Source: Leadbetterella sp035299025 (GTDB taxonomy: Bacteria > Bacteroidota > Bacteroidia > Cytophagales > Spirosomataceae). From it: 64,000 nucleotides of DNA. Shown here one piece after another: positions 25,508-34,063 of this stretch. Every line of letters starts with the position of its first letter. Position 1 is the first letter of the stretch. The stretch spans positions 930,001-994,000 of the forward strand of contig DATGXK010000008.1 of the NCBI GenBank assembly GCA_035299025.1, written 5' to 3'. The translations under genes were made by a program, and so were the position numbers. The notes below the pieces were generated by a model, which was not told where the DNA came from, ran no database searches, and saw nothing but the letters and a program-made list of their open reading frames with translations.

Positions 25508-27124
25508 TTAGTAAATCTCCTTTCTCTGTCCTTTCACTTTTTCGTCGGTCAAGAAATCGTCGAAAGACATTAGTTTGTCTAAACAACCCCTAGGTCCGAT
25601 TTCGATGATACGATTGGCCACCGAATTGGTCAGTTGGTGGTCATGACAAGCAAAAAGTATGTTGCTGTCAAAGTCTTCCATTCCTTTGTTTAAGGCTTGA
25701 ATCGACTCCAAGTCCAAGTGGTTGGTTGGTTCGTCAAATATTAAGACATTCGAATTTGAGAGCATCATTTTCGAGAACATACAACGTTGTTTTTCTCCTC
25801 CCGAAAGTACCGTACATTTTTTCAAAGCTTCTTCACCCGAAAACAACATTCTACCCAAAAACCCACGAACAAACGATTCGTCTTTATCTGTGGAGTATTG
25901 TCTTAGCCAATCTACAAGTATAAGGCTGTCGTCTTTGAAGTAGTCAGAATTGTCGTTTGGCAGATAATCGTTTGTGATAGTAACTCCCCATTTAAAGCCT
26001 CCTTCTGTGGCTTGTTTTTTACCACTCAATACATCAAAAAGTGCGGTAACGGCTTGCCCATCTTTGCTCAAAAATGCAATTTTATCATTTTTACCAACCC
26101 AAAAGCTCACATCTTTGAAAAGATAAATGCCTTCTTCATTTTTGTAGCTGAGGTTGTCTACTTGCAATATCTGATCACCCACTTCTCTCTCTGGCTTAAA
26201 TCCTATGAACGGATATCGTCTCGAAGAGGGCTGAATGGCCGTAATATCCAGCTTTTCAATCATCTTCTGACGAGCAGTGGCTTGTTTGGACTTGGCCACG
26301 TTGGCAGAGAAACGACGGATAAAATCCTCCAATTCTTTCTTTTTCTCTTCAGCTTTCTTATTCTGGTCGGCCTTTTGACGAGCGGCCAATTGGCTAGATT
26401 CGTACCAGAAAGAGTAGTTACCTCCGTAAAGCGAAATTTTCTTGAAATCTAAGTCAGCTATGTAAGTACAAACATTGTCCAAAAAGTGCCTGTCGTGGGA
26501 TACTACTATAACCGTATTTTTGAAGTTCATCAAGAAATTTTCGAGCCAGAGGATAGATTCAATATCTAAGTTGTTTGTTGGTTCGTCTAAGAGAAGCACG
26601 TCTGGGTTTCCAAAAAGTGCTTGAGCCAATAAAACCTTTACCTTTTCGGTTGGGTTAATGTCTTTCATCAACAAGTAGTGGAGGTCTTCTGTTACTCCCA
26701 AGCCTGAAAGCAAAGATCCGGCATCAGACTCTGCCTCCCAGCCGTTCATTTCGGCAAATTCACCTTCCAATTCAGCAGCTCTATTGCCGTCTTCCTCACT
26801 GAAATCGGGTTTCAAATAGATGGCGTCTTTCTCAAGCATTACTTCATACAGCCTTTCGTTTCCTCTTAAAACGGTGTCGAGGACAGTATATTCGTCAAAA
26901 GCGTTTTGATTTTGATTCAAAACCGACATTCTTTCACCCGGATCCATAGAAACCCGGCCAGAGGTAGGATCAAGTTCGCCAGATAAGATTTTTACGAAAG
27001 TGGTTTTTCCAGCACCATTGGCACCTATAAGCCCGTACACGTTGCCTGGTACAAACTTGAGATTTACGTCTTCAAACAATACTCGCTTACCAAACTGAAG
27101 CGAAAGATTAGAAACTGTCAGCAT
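25508..27124 (-). CDS. ABC-F family ATPase (YbiT-like), asymmetric ATP sites
   Basis: A 538-aa soluble protein with two ABC domains and no membrane segments. NBD1 (1-235) has a good Walker A (GANGAGKT, 34-41) and Walker B (VLLLDEPTNNLD, about 176-187) but no LSGGQ-type signature; NPTEKVKVLLAQ (157-168) takes its place. A charged linker spans 245-300. NBD2 has an intact signature (LSGGEKQR, 440-447) and Walker B (LIFDEPTNHLD), but its P-loop reads FLSKDGQAVTALF (351-363) and lacks GK(S/T). In a head-to-tail dimer this leaves one complete ATP site and one lost. ABC-F proteins act on the ribosome E site. Confidence 0.92.
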   Translation of the reverse strand: MLTVSNLSLQFGKRVLFEDVNLKFVPGNVYGLIGANGAGKTTFVKILSGELDPTSGRVSMDPGERMSVLNQNQNAFDEYTVLDTVLRGNERLYEVMLEKDAIYLKPDFSEEDGNRAAELEGEFAEMNGWEAESDAGSLLSGLGVTEDLHYLLMKDINPTEKVKVLLAQALFGNPDVLLLDEPTNNLDIESILWLENFLMNFKNTVIVVSHDRHFLDNVCTYIADLDFKKISLYGGNYSFWYESSQLAARQKADQNKKAEEKKKELEDFIRRFSANVAKSKQATARQKMIEKLDITAIQPSSRRYPFIGFKPEREVGDQILQVDNLSYKNEEGIYLFKDVSFWVGKNDKIAFLSKDGQAVTALFDVLSGKKQATEGGFKWGVTITNDYLPNDNSDYFKDDSLILVDWLRQYSTDKDESFVRGFLGRMLFSGEEALKKCTVLSGGEKQRCMFSKMMLSNSNVLIFDEPTNHLDLESIQALNKGMEDFDSNILFACHDHQLTNSVANRIIEIGPRGCLDKLMSFDDFLTDEKVKGQRKEIY

Positions 27125-27348
27125 ATTCTTTTGTTATTTTTTGCGTTTTCGGCCAGTAAGGCCGCAAACGAAGCCGCAAATTTACGAAAATTAATGAGTA
27201 CTCTGAATTTATATCGGTTCTTCGTGAAAAAGGTCAATTCTATCCTCTCATATTGCCTTTTTGAAGAGTTTTGGAGTATTGTAGCCCACAAAAATTTTTA
27301 ATTCTTTCAGAAAAAGTGCTTTTTTGTAATTCGAAATCTCAAAAACCT

Positions 27349-30321
27349 ATGAAAAAATCCCATTTTGTACTTTTCAGCTTTACTTTGTTAATAGGGATTT
27401 CAGGATTGTTTATTTCAGCAAATATTTCTCAAAATAGTTTGCCCAAAACCATTGCGGAGCCAGTAAAACCCATTGATTTTAAGCAAAAACAAGCTGCATG
27501 GGCTGATAGCATTTTGGCTACAATGACCTTGGAACAAAAAATCGGGCAGCTTTTTATGATAGCGGCGTTTTCGAATAGAAACGAAAACGACTATCGAAGG
27601 GTAGAGGAACAAATAAGGAAATACCATCTAGGAGGGGTTATTTTTTTTCAAGGTAACCCACTGAAACAGGCGGAGCTTACGAACAGATATCAAAGCGTCG
27701 CTCAGATTCCGCTATTGGTTGGTATAGATGGTGAGTGGGGACTCGGTATGCGGCTCGATGACGTTTTTTCTTTTCCCAAGGCCATTACTTTGGGGGCTAC
27801 GGGAGACCCCGAACTGATAGAAAAAATGGCTTATGAAATAGGAAAGCAATGCAAAAGGCTAGGAGTTCATATAAACTTCGCTCCGGACGCAGATATTAAT
27901 TCTAACCCCAAAAATCCAGTAATAAACTTTAGGTCTTTCGGCGAATCTGTTTCTAATGTTACCAATCTTTCATTGGCTTATGCCCGAGGTATGCGTAAAG
28001 CCAACGTGATGGGAAGTGCCAAACATTTTCCTGGTCATGGAGATACAGGAGAAGACTCGCATCATGCATTGCCAGTACTGAATCATACGATAAAGCACAT
28101 CAACGAAATCGAAACCATGCCTTTTAGGGCTTTAATAGAAGATAGTATTGCGAGCGTTATGATAGGTCATCTTCATGTTCCGCAGCTCGACGACGCTCCA
28201 AATATTCCGGCTAGTGTGTCAGAGAAAATCATAAAAACATATCTCCAAAAAGACATGAATTTTCAAGGATTGGTCGTAACGGATGCTTTAAATATGAGAG
28301 GTTTGTTGAAATACTTTCCGACAGGAGCCGCGGAGGTTAAGGCTTTTCAGGCGGGGAATGACCTTTTACTGCAAACGGGAAACCTGGAAGTGGCCTATTC
28401 GGCATTGCATCAGAAGTTTTTGGATAGTACGCTATCTGTTAATGACTTAGACTATAAGGTAAGAAAAATTCTGATGTCGAAATATTGGGCAGGATTGAAC
28501 AAATACAAACCCATAGACCTTAGAAATCTTTTGCCAGATCTTAACAATCAGAACTCGGCAGACCTAGCTCAAAAGATATTTGACAAGGCAGCGACTATTG
28601 TGAAAGATGACGACGGCTTGGTACCACTTGCCAACTCCCAAAAGGTGAGTTACGCCTCTCTGTCAATTGCTGGGAAAGCCGATAACGCTTTTCAAAAAAC
28701 ACTTGGTTTTTATTCTAATATTTCAAACTATAATATTCCTTTTAAGCCTTCAAAGTCTACAGATTGGACTTGGGTGATAGAGCAAGCGGCTCAGAAAGAC
28801 TTGGTAATAGTGGGCGTTCATGGCATGCATAATCTCGATAGTAGGAATTTTGGGGTGGTACCAGAAGTGATAAAAATTCTGAGGGAACTTCAAGAGCAAA
28901 CCAAAGTAATAGTTTGTGTATTTGGAAATCCGTATAGTCTAAAGCTATTCGATGAATTTGAGACGGTATTATGCGGTTTTGAGGATGAGCCAGAGGCCCA
29001 TAGAGCGGTGGCGAATGTAATTTTTGGCGTAAATGGAGCATCTGGTAAGATACCGGTCAATACGTTGGCACAAGATGGAAAGGTGGATTTCGGTTTAAAA
29101 ACCAAGTCTTCTGGAAAAGTTGGCCTGGGTATAGCTTCTGAAGTTGGAATGAACCAATCTAAACTTAATCAAATCAGTTTTTTGGCTAATAATGCCATTG
29201 AAAATCAAGAGTTTCCTGGGTGTCAGATATTGGTAGCAAGAAAAGGAAAAGTAGTTTATTATGAATCTTTTGGAAACCTCAGATATGGATTCCAAGAACC
29301 AGTAGATGCACAAACAATCTTCGATTTGGCTTCGCTAACCAAAGTTACGGCTACACTGCAAGCCGTTATGATGCTCTACGATCAAAAGAAACTAGATATC
29401 AGCCAGAAAGCTTCATTCTATTTGCCAGAGCTGGCGAATTCTAACAAGAAGGATATAACCGTAAAGGACTTACTTCTGCATCAAGCGGGACTTAAGGCAT
29501 TTGTTCCATTTTATGAAAACACCAAAGAAGCAGCTTCAGAACCTAATCCAAAGTTCTTTTCAAGAGAAAATGCTGCGAGAGATCATCTTAAAGTAACAGA
29601 CAGTCTTTTTGTAAAACCTATGATAAAAGACTCTGTTTTTCAGTGGATTATCAAAAGTGGGCTAGTATCATCGGTAAGCAATCCCAAATATTTATACTCC
29701 GATTTAGGACTGATAATTTTGCAACGTGTAGTGGAGAAAATATCGGGACAAGCTCTCGATGCTTTTGTAGATACTAAAATTTATCAGCCCTTGGGAATGC
29801 ATAACACCGGTTTTAATATTTTAAGCAAAAAGCCTATTCAGAATATAGCCCCTACTGAATTGGCAAATGATTTTAGAAAGTCTCAAATAAAAGGTACAGT
29901 ACATGATCCAAACGCCGCTTTGCTCGGCGGAGTGGCAGGCCATGCCGGACTTTTTAGCAATGTTTGGGATTTGGTAAAGCTTTTCCAAATGAACCTCAAC
30001 AAAGGCCAACTGGAAGACACCAGGTTTTTTTCTCCACAGACAATAGATATGTTTACCAAAAAGCAATCTTCGATCAGTCATCGTGGACTTGGGTGGAACA
30101 AACCAACAAAAGACGACGGCAGTGTATCGCATTATGCTTCAGACCAAACATTTGGTCACACGGGTTTTACTGGCACTGCGGCATGGGTAGATCCCGAAAA
30201 GGAGCTTATTTATATATTTTTGTCTAATCGGGTTTATCCTTCAGCAGAAAACAATAAAATACTCAAAAACAAAACCCGAAAGAGAATTCATGATTTGGTT
30301 TATGAGTCTTTAATAGATTAA
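27349..30321 (+). CDS. GH3 beta-N-acetylglucosaminidase fused to a beta-lactamase-like serine hydrolase
   Basis: A 990-aa protein; the ATG at 27349 (MKKSHFVLFSFTLLIGISGLF) opens a signal peptide or N-terminal anchor. Residues about 50-400 are a GH3 NagZ-like domain with KHFPGHGDTGEDSHH (225-239; Asp236/His238 dyad) and nucleophile Asp312 in VVTDALNMRG. A GH3 C-terminal domain follows (about 430-590). The last about 390 residues are a class C serine hydrolase: SxxK at Ser662-Lys665 (ASLTKVTAT), a YSD motif in LYSDLGLI and HTGFTGT. It is likely a periplasmic cell-wall enzyme removing GlcNAc and trimming peptides from muropeptides. Such fusions are known in Bacteroidota. Confidence 0.9.
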   Translation: MKKSHFVLFSFTLLIGISGLFISANISQNSLPKTIAEPVKPIDFKQKQAAWADSILATMTLEQKIGQLFMIAAFSNRNENDYRRVEEQIRKYHLGGVIFFQGNPLKQAELTNRYQSVAQIPLLVGIDGEWGLGMRLDDVFSFPKAITLGATGDPELIEKMAYEIGKQCKRLGVHINFAPDADINSNPKNPVINFRSFGESVSNVTNLSLAYARGMRKANVMGSAKHFPGHGDTGEDSHHALPVLNHTIKHINEIETMPFRALIEDSIASVMIGHLHVPQLDDAPNIPASVSEKIIKTYLQKDMNFQGLVVTDALNMRGLLKYFPTGAAEVKAFQAGNDLLLQTGNLEVAYSALHQKFLDSTLSVNDLDYKVRKILMSKYWAGLNKYKPIDLRNLLPDLNNQNSADLAQKIFDKAATIVKDDDGLVPLANSQKVSYASLSIAGKADNAFQKTLGFYSNISNYNIPFKPSKSTDWTWVIEQAAQKDLVIVGVHGMHNLDSRNFGVVPEVIKILRELQEQTKVIVCVFGNPYSLKLFDEFETVLCGFEDEPEAHRAVANVIFGVNGASGKIPVNTLAQDGKVDFGLKTKSSGKVGLGIASEVGMNQSKLNQISFLANNAIENQEFPGCQILVARKGKVVYYESFGNLRYGFQEPVDAQTIFDLASLTKVTATLQAVMMLYDQKKLDISQKASFYLPELANSNKKDITVKDLLLHQAGLKAFVPFYENTKEAASEPNPKFFSRENAARDHLKVTDSLFVKPMIKDSVFQWIIKSGLVSSVSNPKYLYSDLGLIILQRVVEKISGQALDAFVDTKIYQPLGMHNTGFNILSKKPIQNIAPTELANDFRKSQIKGTVHDPNAALLGGVAGHAGLFSNVWDLVKLFQMNLNKGQLEDTRFFSPQTIDMFTKKQSSISHRGLGWNKPTKDDGSVSHYASDQTFGHTGFTGTAAWVDPEKELIYIFLSNRVYPSAENNKILKNKTRKRIHDLVYESLID

Positions 30322-30334
30322 TTCAAATAAAAAA

Positions 30335-30363
30335 AATGAAGCGTGGCAATGCTACGCTTCATT
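30335..30363. terminator. Bidirectional terminator hairpin
   Basis: AATGAAGCGTGGC (30335-30347) pairs with GCTACGCTTCATT (30351-30363) across a 3-base loop, with one G:T pair. An A-run precedes it, giving a T-run on the minus strand for the LytTR gene; it also closes the plus-strand GH3 gene. Confidence 0.75.
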
Positions 30364-30406
30364 CCTAGTAACCCAAAAAGTAAAAATTAACGTCTAAGTG
30401 CTTAAA

Positions 30407-30874
30407 TTAAGACACTCTCAGTTTAGTCTTCATTCTGATCGTAGTACTGACGTTTTTACCAGATGCCGTCAGAAAACGTCTATAGTTTCTTCGGAAGTCT
30501 GCTGCTTTTCTACGAGAGATATTAATAACTTCTTTGTCCATGAATAGTTCGCCACCTCGGCAATTGAACAAAAGATCTTTAACAAAATCGAAATTGACGA
30601 TATATGATCTATGAGGACGAACAAAATTTGAAATCCCTTTCAACTCTTCCTCAAATATTCCGAGTGTTTTTGAGCTTATAACTTCTTTACCGTTTCTAAG
30701 CTTAAAAATGGTGTAATTCTTAGCACTTTTTAAATAAACGATATCGTTTAGGTCGATTAGGTTTCTCTTACCAGCCACACGCATTTGCATTTCGGTTTCT
30801 GTAGAGAGAACACCAACAGAAGGCAATCGCATAGGATTGCTCAACATCAAAGGTTTTGAATAAAGTAGTTTCAT
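30407..30874 (-). CDS. LytTR DNA-binding domain protein without receiver domain
   Basis: A 155-aa protein; the ATG at 30874 (MKLLYSKPLMLSNPM) is chosen over the frame to 30922. LytTR hallmarks are LNDIVYLKSAKNYTIFKLRNGKEVISSKTLGIFEEEL (about 42-78) and FVRPHRSYIVNFDFV (about 83-97). There is no response-regulator receiver domain and no membrane segment, so it is a stand-alone DNA-binder. In this family the domain binds direct repeats upstream of target genes. A strongly basic tail (KNVSTTIRMKTKLRVS) ends the protein. Nothing nearby identifies a target. Confidence 0.85.
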   Translation of the reverse strand: MKLLYSKPLMLSNPMRLPSVGVLSTETEMQMRVAGKRNLIDLNDIVYLKSAKNYTIFKLRNGKEVISSKTLGIFEEELKGISNFVRPHRSYIVNFDFVKDLLFNCRGGELFMDKEVINISRRKAADFRRNYRRFLTASGKNVSTTIRMKTKLRVS

Positions 30875-31072
30875 TGTTATAATTGTTTTATCAGGAAAGC
30901 TTTGTTTTATAATACATTGCAATATTGCTTCCGCTTTTTATCTTATCATAATGTAATTCGATAAATGGCAGCGAATTTGGGATAAGTGACGGGGAATAAA
31001 TTCAAAAAATTATTAAACGGTATCAAACCGCCTTATTACCTCTTTTAATAGTTATTGAAGGGATAAATGGCA

Positions 31073-31100
31073 CAAAAAAAAGTGGTAAATTTTACCACTT
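31073..31100 (-). terminator. Terminator of the fur-purA operon
   Basis: AAGTGGTAAA (31080-31089) pairs with TTTACCACTT (31091-31100). Reading on the minus strand, the hairpin is followed by a T-run complementary to the A-run before 31080. It lies 35 bases after the last gene of the operon. Confidence 0.75.
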
Positions 31101-31134
31101 GATAATTTTTTCTGAAAAGTACTTGACAAGTTTT

Positions 31135-31659
31135 TTAAATACCATAAAAAGTTTTCAAAGCCGCCCATAGAAGCCTTTTTTCGTCTTTTTGGTTGGCCTG
31201 AATGGTTTTCAGGTCGTCCACCAAAAGATACCTAACAGACTGTTTTTCTTGGAGTTGATAAGGGAATAATAACAAATTGCTACCCAGTTTGCTCATCGCC
31301 ACACCAAAACTTACAATTTCAATGGCAGATGAAAAGTTTTCTAATTTGGCATTTGGCAAGTTTGCTATATCTATAATGTCGGCATCTTCAATATTTCGTT
31401 TCACCGACTGCATAATTTTTGTTAGTAGGTCTTTCTCTGTGATCGAAAGTGCGTTTACCACCAAAACTAGTTTTTTCTGATAAACAGGGGCTTGAACAGT
31501 TTGTTTTACCTGTTCGGAAGGAGTAGTATGAGGAGCGGTTATTTGTGCAGGTTTAGAAGGCTCAGACACAACACGCTGCGGTGCCATGGCTAAGCCATCC
31601 TTTTTTACATTGAAGAGCGTTTCTCCAGCAAATACATAACCTGCTAAATATTTGTTCAT
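31135..31659 (-). CDS. Conserved-looking protein of unknown function, coupled to purA
   Basis: A 174-aa soluble protein whose ATG overlaps the purA stop (ATGA), implying translational coupling. It has an N-terminal segment (MNKYLAGYVFAGETLFNVKK), a Pro/Thr/Gln-rich linker (about 26-58) and a globular C-terminal domain (KLVLVVNALSITEKDLLTKIM to RLLWAALKTFYGI). The linker-plus-small-domain layout and the ending LLWAALKTFYG recall DNA polymerase III psi (HolD)-like proteins, but I cannot confirm this by eye. Function unknown. Confidence 0.7.
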   Translation of the reverse strand: MNKYLAGYVFAGETLFNVKKDGLAMAPQRVVSEPSKPAQITAPHTTPSEQVKQTVQAPVYQKKLVLVVNALSITEKDLLTKIMQSVKRNIEDADIIDIANLPNAKLENFSSAIEIVSFGVAMSKLGSNLLLFPYQLQEKQSVRYLLVDDLKTIQANQKDEKRLLWAALKTFYGI

Positions 31660-32936
31660 AAGCCAGAGGCTCTAGTAAGGGTTGCGGTTCTGTCTGGACC
31701 TGTAGAAACATAGGTTACAGGCACGCCAACTTCTTTCTCTATGTAGGCTGTATACGCTTTTAGCTCTTCAGGCATATTCTCAAAATCTGTTATGTTTTCC
31801 AAAGAGCAATTCCACCCTTTAAAGGTTTTATAGACAGGTTTTACTTCTACATCACAAATATCAAAAGGAAGCTCTTCTGTGGTGGTTCCATCAGGAAGCT
31901 CATAGTGTGTACAGATGTCTATTTCTTCAAAAATGTTGAGAACATCTACTTTCATCATCACCAATTGAGTGACACCGTTGAGCATGATAGAGTATTTGAG
32001 AGCAGGCAAATCCATCCAGCCGCATCTTCTTGGTCTGCCCGTAGTGCTACCAAACTCTCTTCCTTCTTTACGCATTCTCTCGCCTGTTTCTTCCAATAGT
32101 TCAGTAGGGAATGGCCCCGAACCTACTCTGGTACAGTAAGCCTTGAAAATACCATAAACCGCGTTGATTTTCGAAGGAGCTACACCCAAACCAGAACATA
32201 CGCCTGCTGCTGTGGTATTTGAGCTTGTCACAAAAGGATATGAACCAAAGTCAATATCCAACAAAGAGCCTTGAGCTCCTTCTGCCAAGACCTTGGTGCC
32301 TTTTTCTGCCAATTGGCTGTTTATCAAATATTCGCCATCTACCAAGTTAAAGGTTTTGATGAATTCTAAGGCTGCAAAGAATTCTTTTTCAGCGTCCTCA
32401 AGCGAATATTCAAACTTATAGAAGTCTAAAATCTGTTTGTGGCTATTGACGAGTTTTTGATATTTTTCGTTAAAATTTTTAGAAAGTATATCTCCAAGCC
32501 TCAATCCTTGACGCGAAACTTTATCGGAATATGTTGGCCCAATGCCTTTCAAGGTGGAGCCAATCTTGGCACTTCCTTTGGCTTGTTCATAAGCGGCATC
32601 CAATAGTCTGTGCGTAGGTATTATAATGGCCGTTTTCTTTGAAATAAACAAGTTTTTCTTGAAGTCTATATTGTAAGCAGCCAATCCATCTATTTCTTTT
32701 TTGAAGATGATGGGGTCCAACACAACGCCATTACCAATAATATTTACGCAGTCGTCACGGAAAATACCAGATGGGATTTGGTGAAGAACGTGCTTTTTAC
32801 CATCAAACTCAAGCGTATGGCCGGCATTTGGCCCACCTTGGAAACGTGCAACTACTTTATAGTCAGGGGCAAGTACATCCACAATCTTTCCTTTGCCTTC
32901 ATCGCCCCATTGAAGTCCTAATAATATGTCAACCAT
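31656..32936 (-). CDS. purA: Adenylosuccinate synthase
   Basis: A 426-aa enzyme that joins IMP and aspartate using GTP in AMP synthesis. The N-terminal GTP-binding LGLQWGDEGKGKIVD (about 5-19) and GPNAGHTL are present, along with the IMP-binding GIGPTYSDK and the C-terminal STGPDRTAT. Length is normal. It lies 23 bases downstream of the fur-like gene, and its stop overlaps the start of the next gene, so the three form one operon. Confidence 0.97.
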   Translation of the reverse strand: MVDILLGLQWGDEGKGKIVDVLAPDYKVVARFQGGPNAGHTLEFDGKKHVLHQIPSGIFRDDCVNIIGNGVVLDPIIFKKEIDGLAAYNIDFKKNLFISKKTAIIIPTHRLLDAAYEQAKGSAKIGSTLKGIGPTYSDKVSRQGLRLGDILSKNFNEKYQKLVNSHKQILDFYKFEYSLEDAEKEFFAALEFIKTFNLVDGEYLINSQLAEKGTKVLAEGAQGSLLDIDFGSYPFVTSSNTTAAGVCSGLGVAPSKINAVYGIFKAYCTRVGSGPFPTELLEETGERMRKEGREFGSTTGRPRRCGWMDLPALKYSIMLNGVTQLVMMKVDVLNIFEEIDICTHYELPDGTTTEELPFDICDVEVKPVYKTFKGWNCSLENITDFENMPEELKAYTAYIEKEVGVPVTYVSTGPDRTATLTRASGL

Positions 32937-32959
32937 TAATTTTTGTTATATTTTTTGTA

Positions 32960-33430
32960 TTAATTCTTAACTCTGTTTTCGCAGTTGGCGTTTTTGCAGT
33001 TTCCGTAGAAAATTAGGGAGTGATGCATCACCTCAAAATTCAAAAAATCTCCTACCATATTCTGAATATTTTGTACACGCGGGTCGCAAAATTCTTTCAC
33101 TTTATTGCAGTCCATACATATCAAATGATCGTGCTGCTTAAATCCGTATGATTTTTCGTATTGAGCAAGGTTTTTGCCAAACTGATGTTTCGTGACGAGG
33201 TCACACTCTACAAGAAGGTCGAGGGTGTTATAAACCGTGGCTCTACTGACTTGGTATTTTTTGTTTTTCATGGAGATATACAAGTCCTCCACATCGAAGT
33301 GATCGCCGCGATTGTAAATTTCTTCAAGAATAGCGTACCTTTCGGGGGTTTTCCTCAATTGTTTGTTTTCAAGATAAGCTGTAAAAATTTGCTTAGCCGC
33401 CTGAAAATTATTGTTATTCTCTAATACCAT
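32960..33430 (-). CDS. fur: Fur family metal-dependent repressor
   Basis: A 156-aa regulator with an N-terminal winged helix (RKTPERYAILEEIYN; SRATVYNTLDLL recognition helix, about 63-74), the metal-binding KQHDHLICMDCNKVKEF (HxH and CxxC) and a second structural zinc pair CKNANC near the C-terminus. It may sense iron, zinc or peroxide; the sequence alone cannot separate Fur, Zur and PerR. Unusually for a regulator, it is the first gene of the purA operon. Confidence 0.88.
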   Translation of the reverse strand: MVLENNNNFQAAKQIFTAYLENKQLRKTPERYAILEEIYNRGDHFDVEDLYISMKNKKYQVSRATVYNTLDLLVECDLVTKHQFGKNLAQYEKSYGFKQHDHLICMDCNKVKEFCDPRVQNIQNMVGDFLNFEVMHHSLIFYGNCKNANCENRVKN

Positions 33431-33513
33431 AGCGTTTGTGAGCCCAATTGCGTCTTAGGTAATTCTTTTAAAATGCAAAATTAAGGGTTTTAATGGTAGA
33501 AAAAATAAAATTA

Positions 33514-34056
33514 TTAAAACTTCGTGTAAAGACCGACCTTGCCACTTGGTGTAAAACCCAAGGATACACCAACTTTTTTATCTTTGGCCTTTGAGTTTAA
33601 CTTATTGTTGTAAAGGTCTACAGAGGTAGATTTGAATTCGTTGGCGTATTCTATCATACAAACTCCAACAGCGAAGATGGCAATACCTCCCAAAAGTTGT
33701 TCTATTGGTCTTACATAATAAGTGTAAAGTTTTCCGTCAATTTCGGTCTGCATTTTGGTGCCTTTTATGGCATCATACCCCAAATAAATACCACCTAACA
33801 CGAGTGGAGGCCCTATGGGCAGAAAATATTTTGATTTCTTGTAAAGCTTTATAGATTTTTGGGCATCGGCCTGTTGATATAAATCCAAAATGGTTTTAGA
33901 ACTTGCTTTTACTCCAAGATGTAAGATTTTTGTGTCTATGACGCCTCTTTTGTGGGTGACGGTTGGCACAAAAGTAGAATCTTGAGCGAAGCAAATTGTG
34001 CCCAGTAAGCTAATAATTAAGATTATCTGTATTTTAAGGACTGATGGTTTCTTCAT
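33514..34056 (-). CDS. Exported small protein of unknown function, downstream of relA
   Basis: A 180-aa protein; the ATG at 34056 (MKKPSVLKIQIILIISLLGTICFAQ) gives a signal peptide cut near residue 25. The body has two hydrophobic segments (YFLPIGPPLVLGGIYLGYDA and LLGGIAIFAVGVCMIEYAN), so it may span the inner membrane or be a small outer-membrane barrel (the end GVSLGFTPSGKVGLYTKF is barrel-like). It starts 7 bases after the relA stop and is probably co-transcribed. No known family is recognised. Confidence 0.7.
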   Translation of the reverse strand: MKKPSVLKIQIILIISLLGTICFAQDSTFVPTVTHKRGVIDTKILHLGVKASSKTILDLYQQADAQKSIKLYKKSKYFLPIGPPLVLGGIYLGYDAIKGTKMQTEIDGKLYTYYVRPIEQLLGGIAIFAVGVCMIEYANEFKSTSVDLYNNKLNSKAKDKKVGVSLGFTPSGKVGLYTKF

Positions 34057-34063
34057 TTTTGGT

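Noticed and set aside
26012..26452. 146-aa plus-strand open frame
   Set aside because: Fully antisense to the ABC-F gene; no recognisable features.
31135..31659. DNA polymerase III psi subunit (holD)
   Set aside because: The likeness is limited to general layout and a short C-terminal stretch; kept as unknown.
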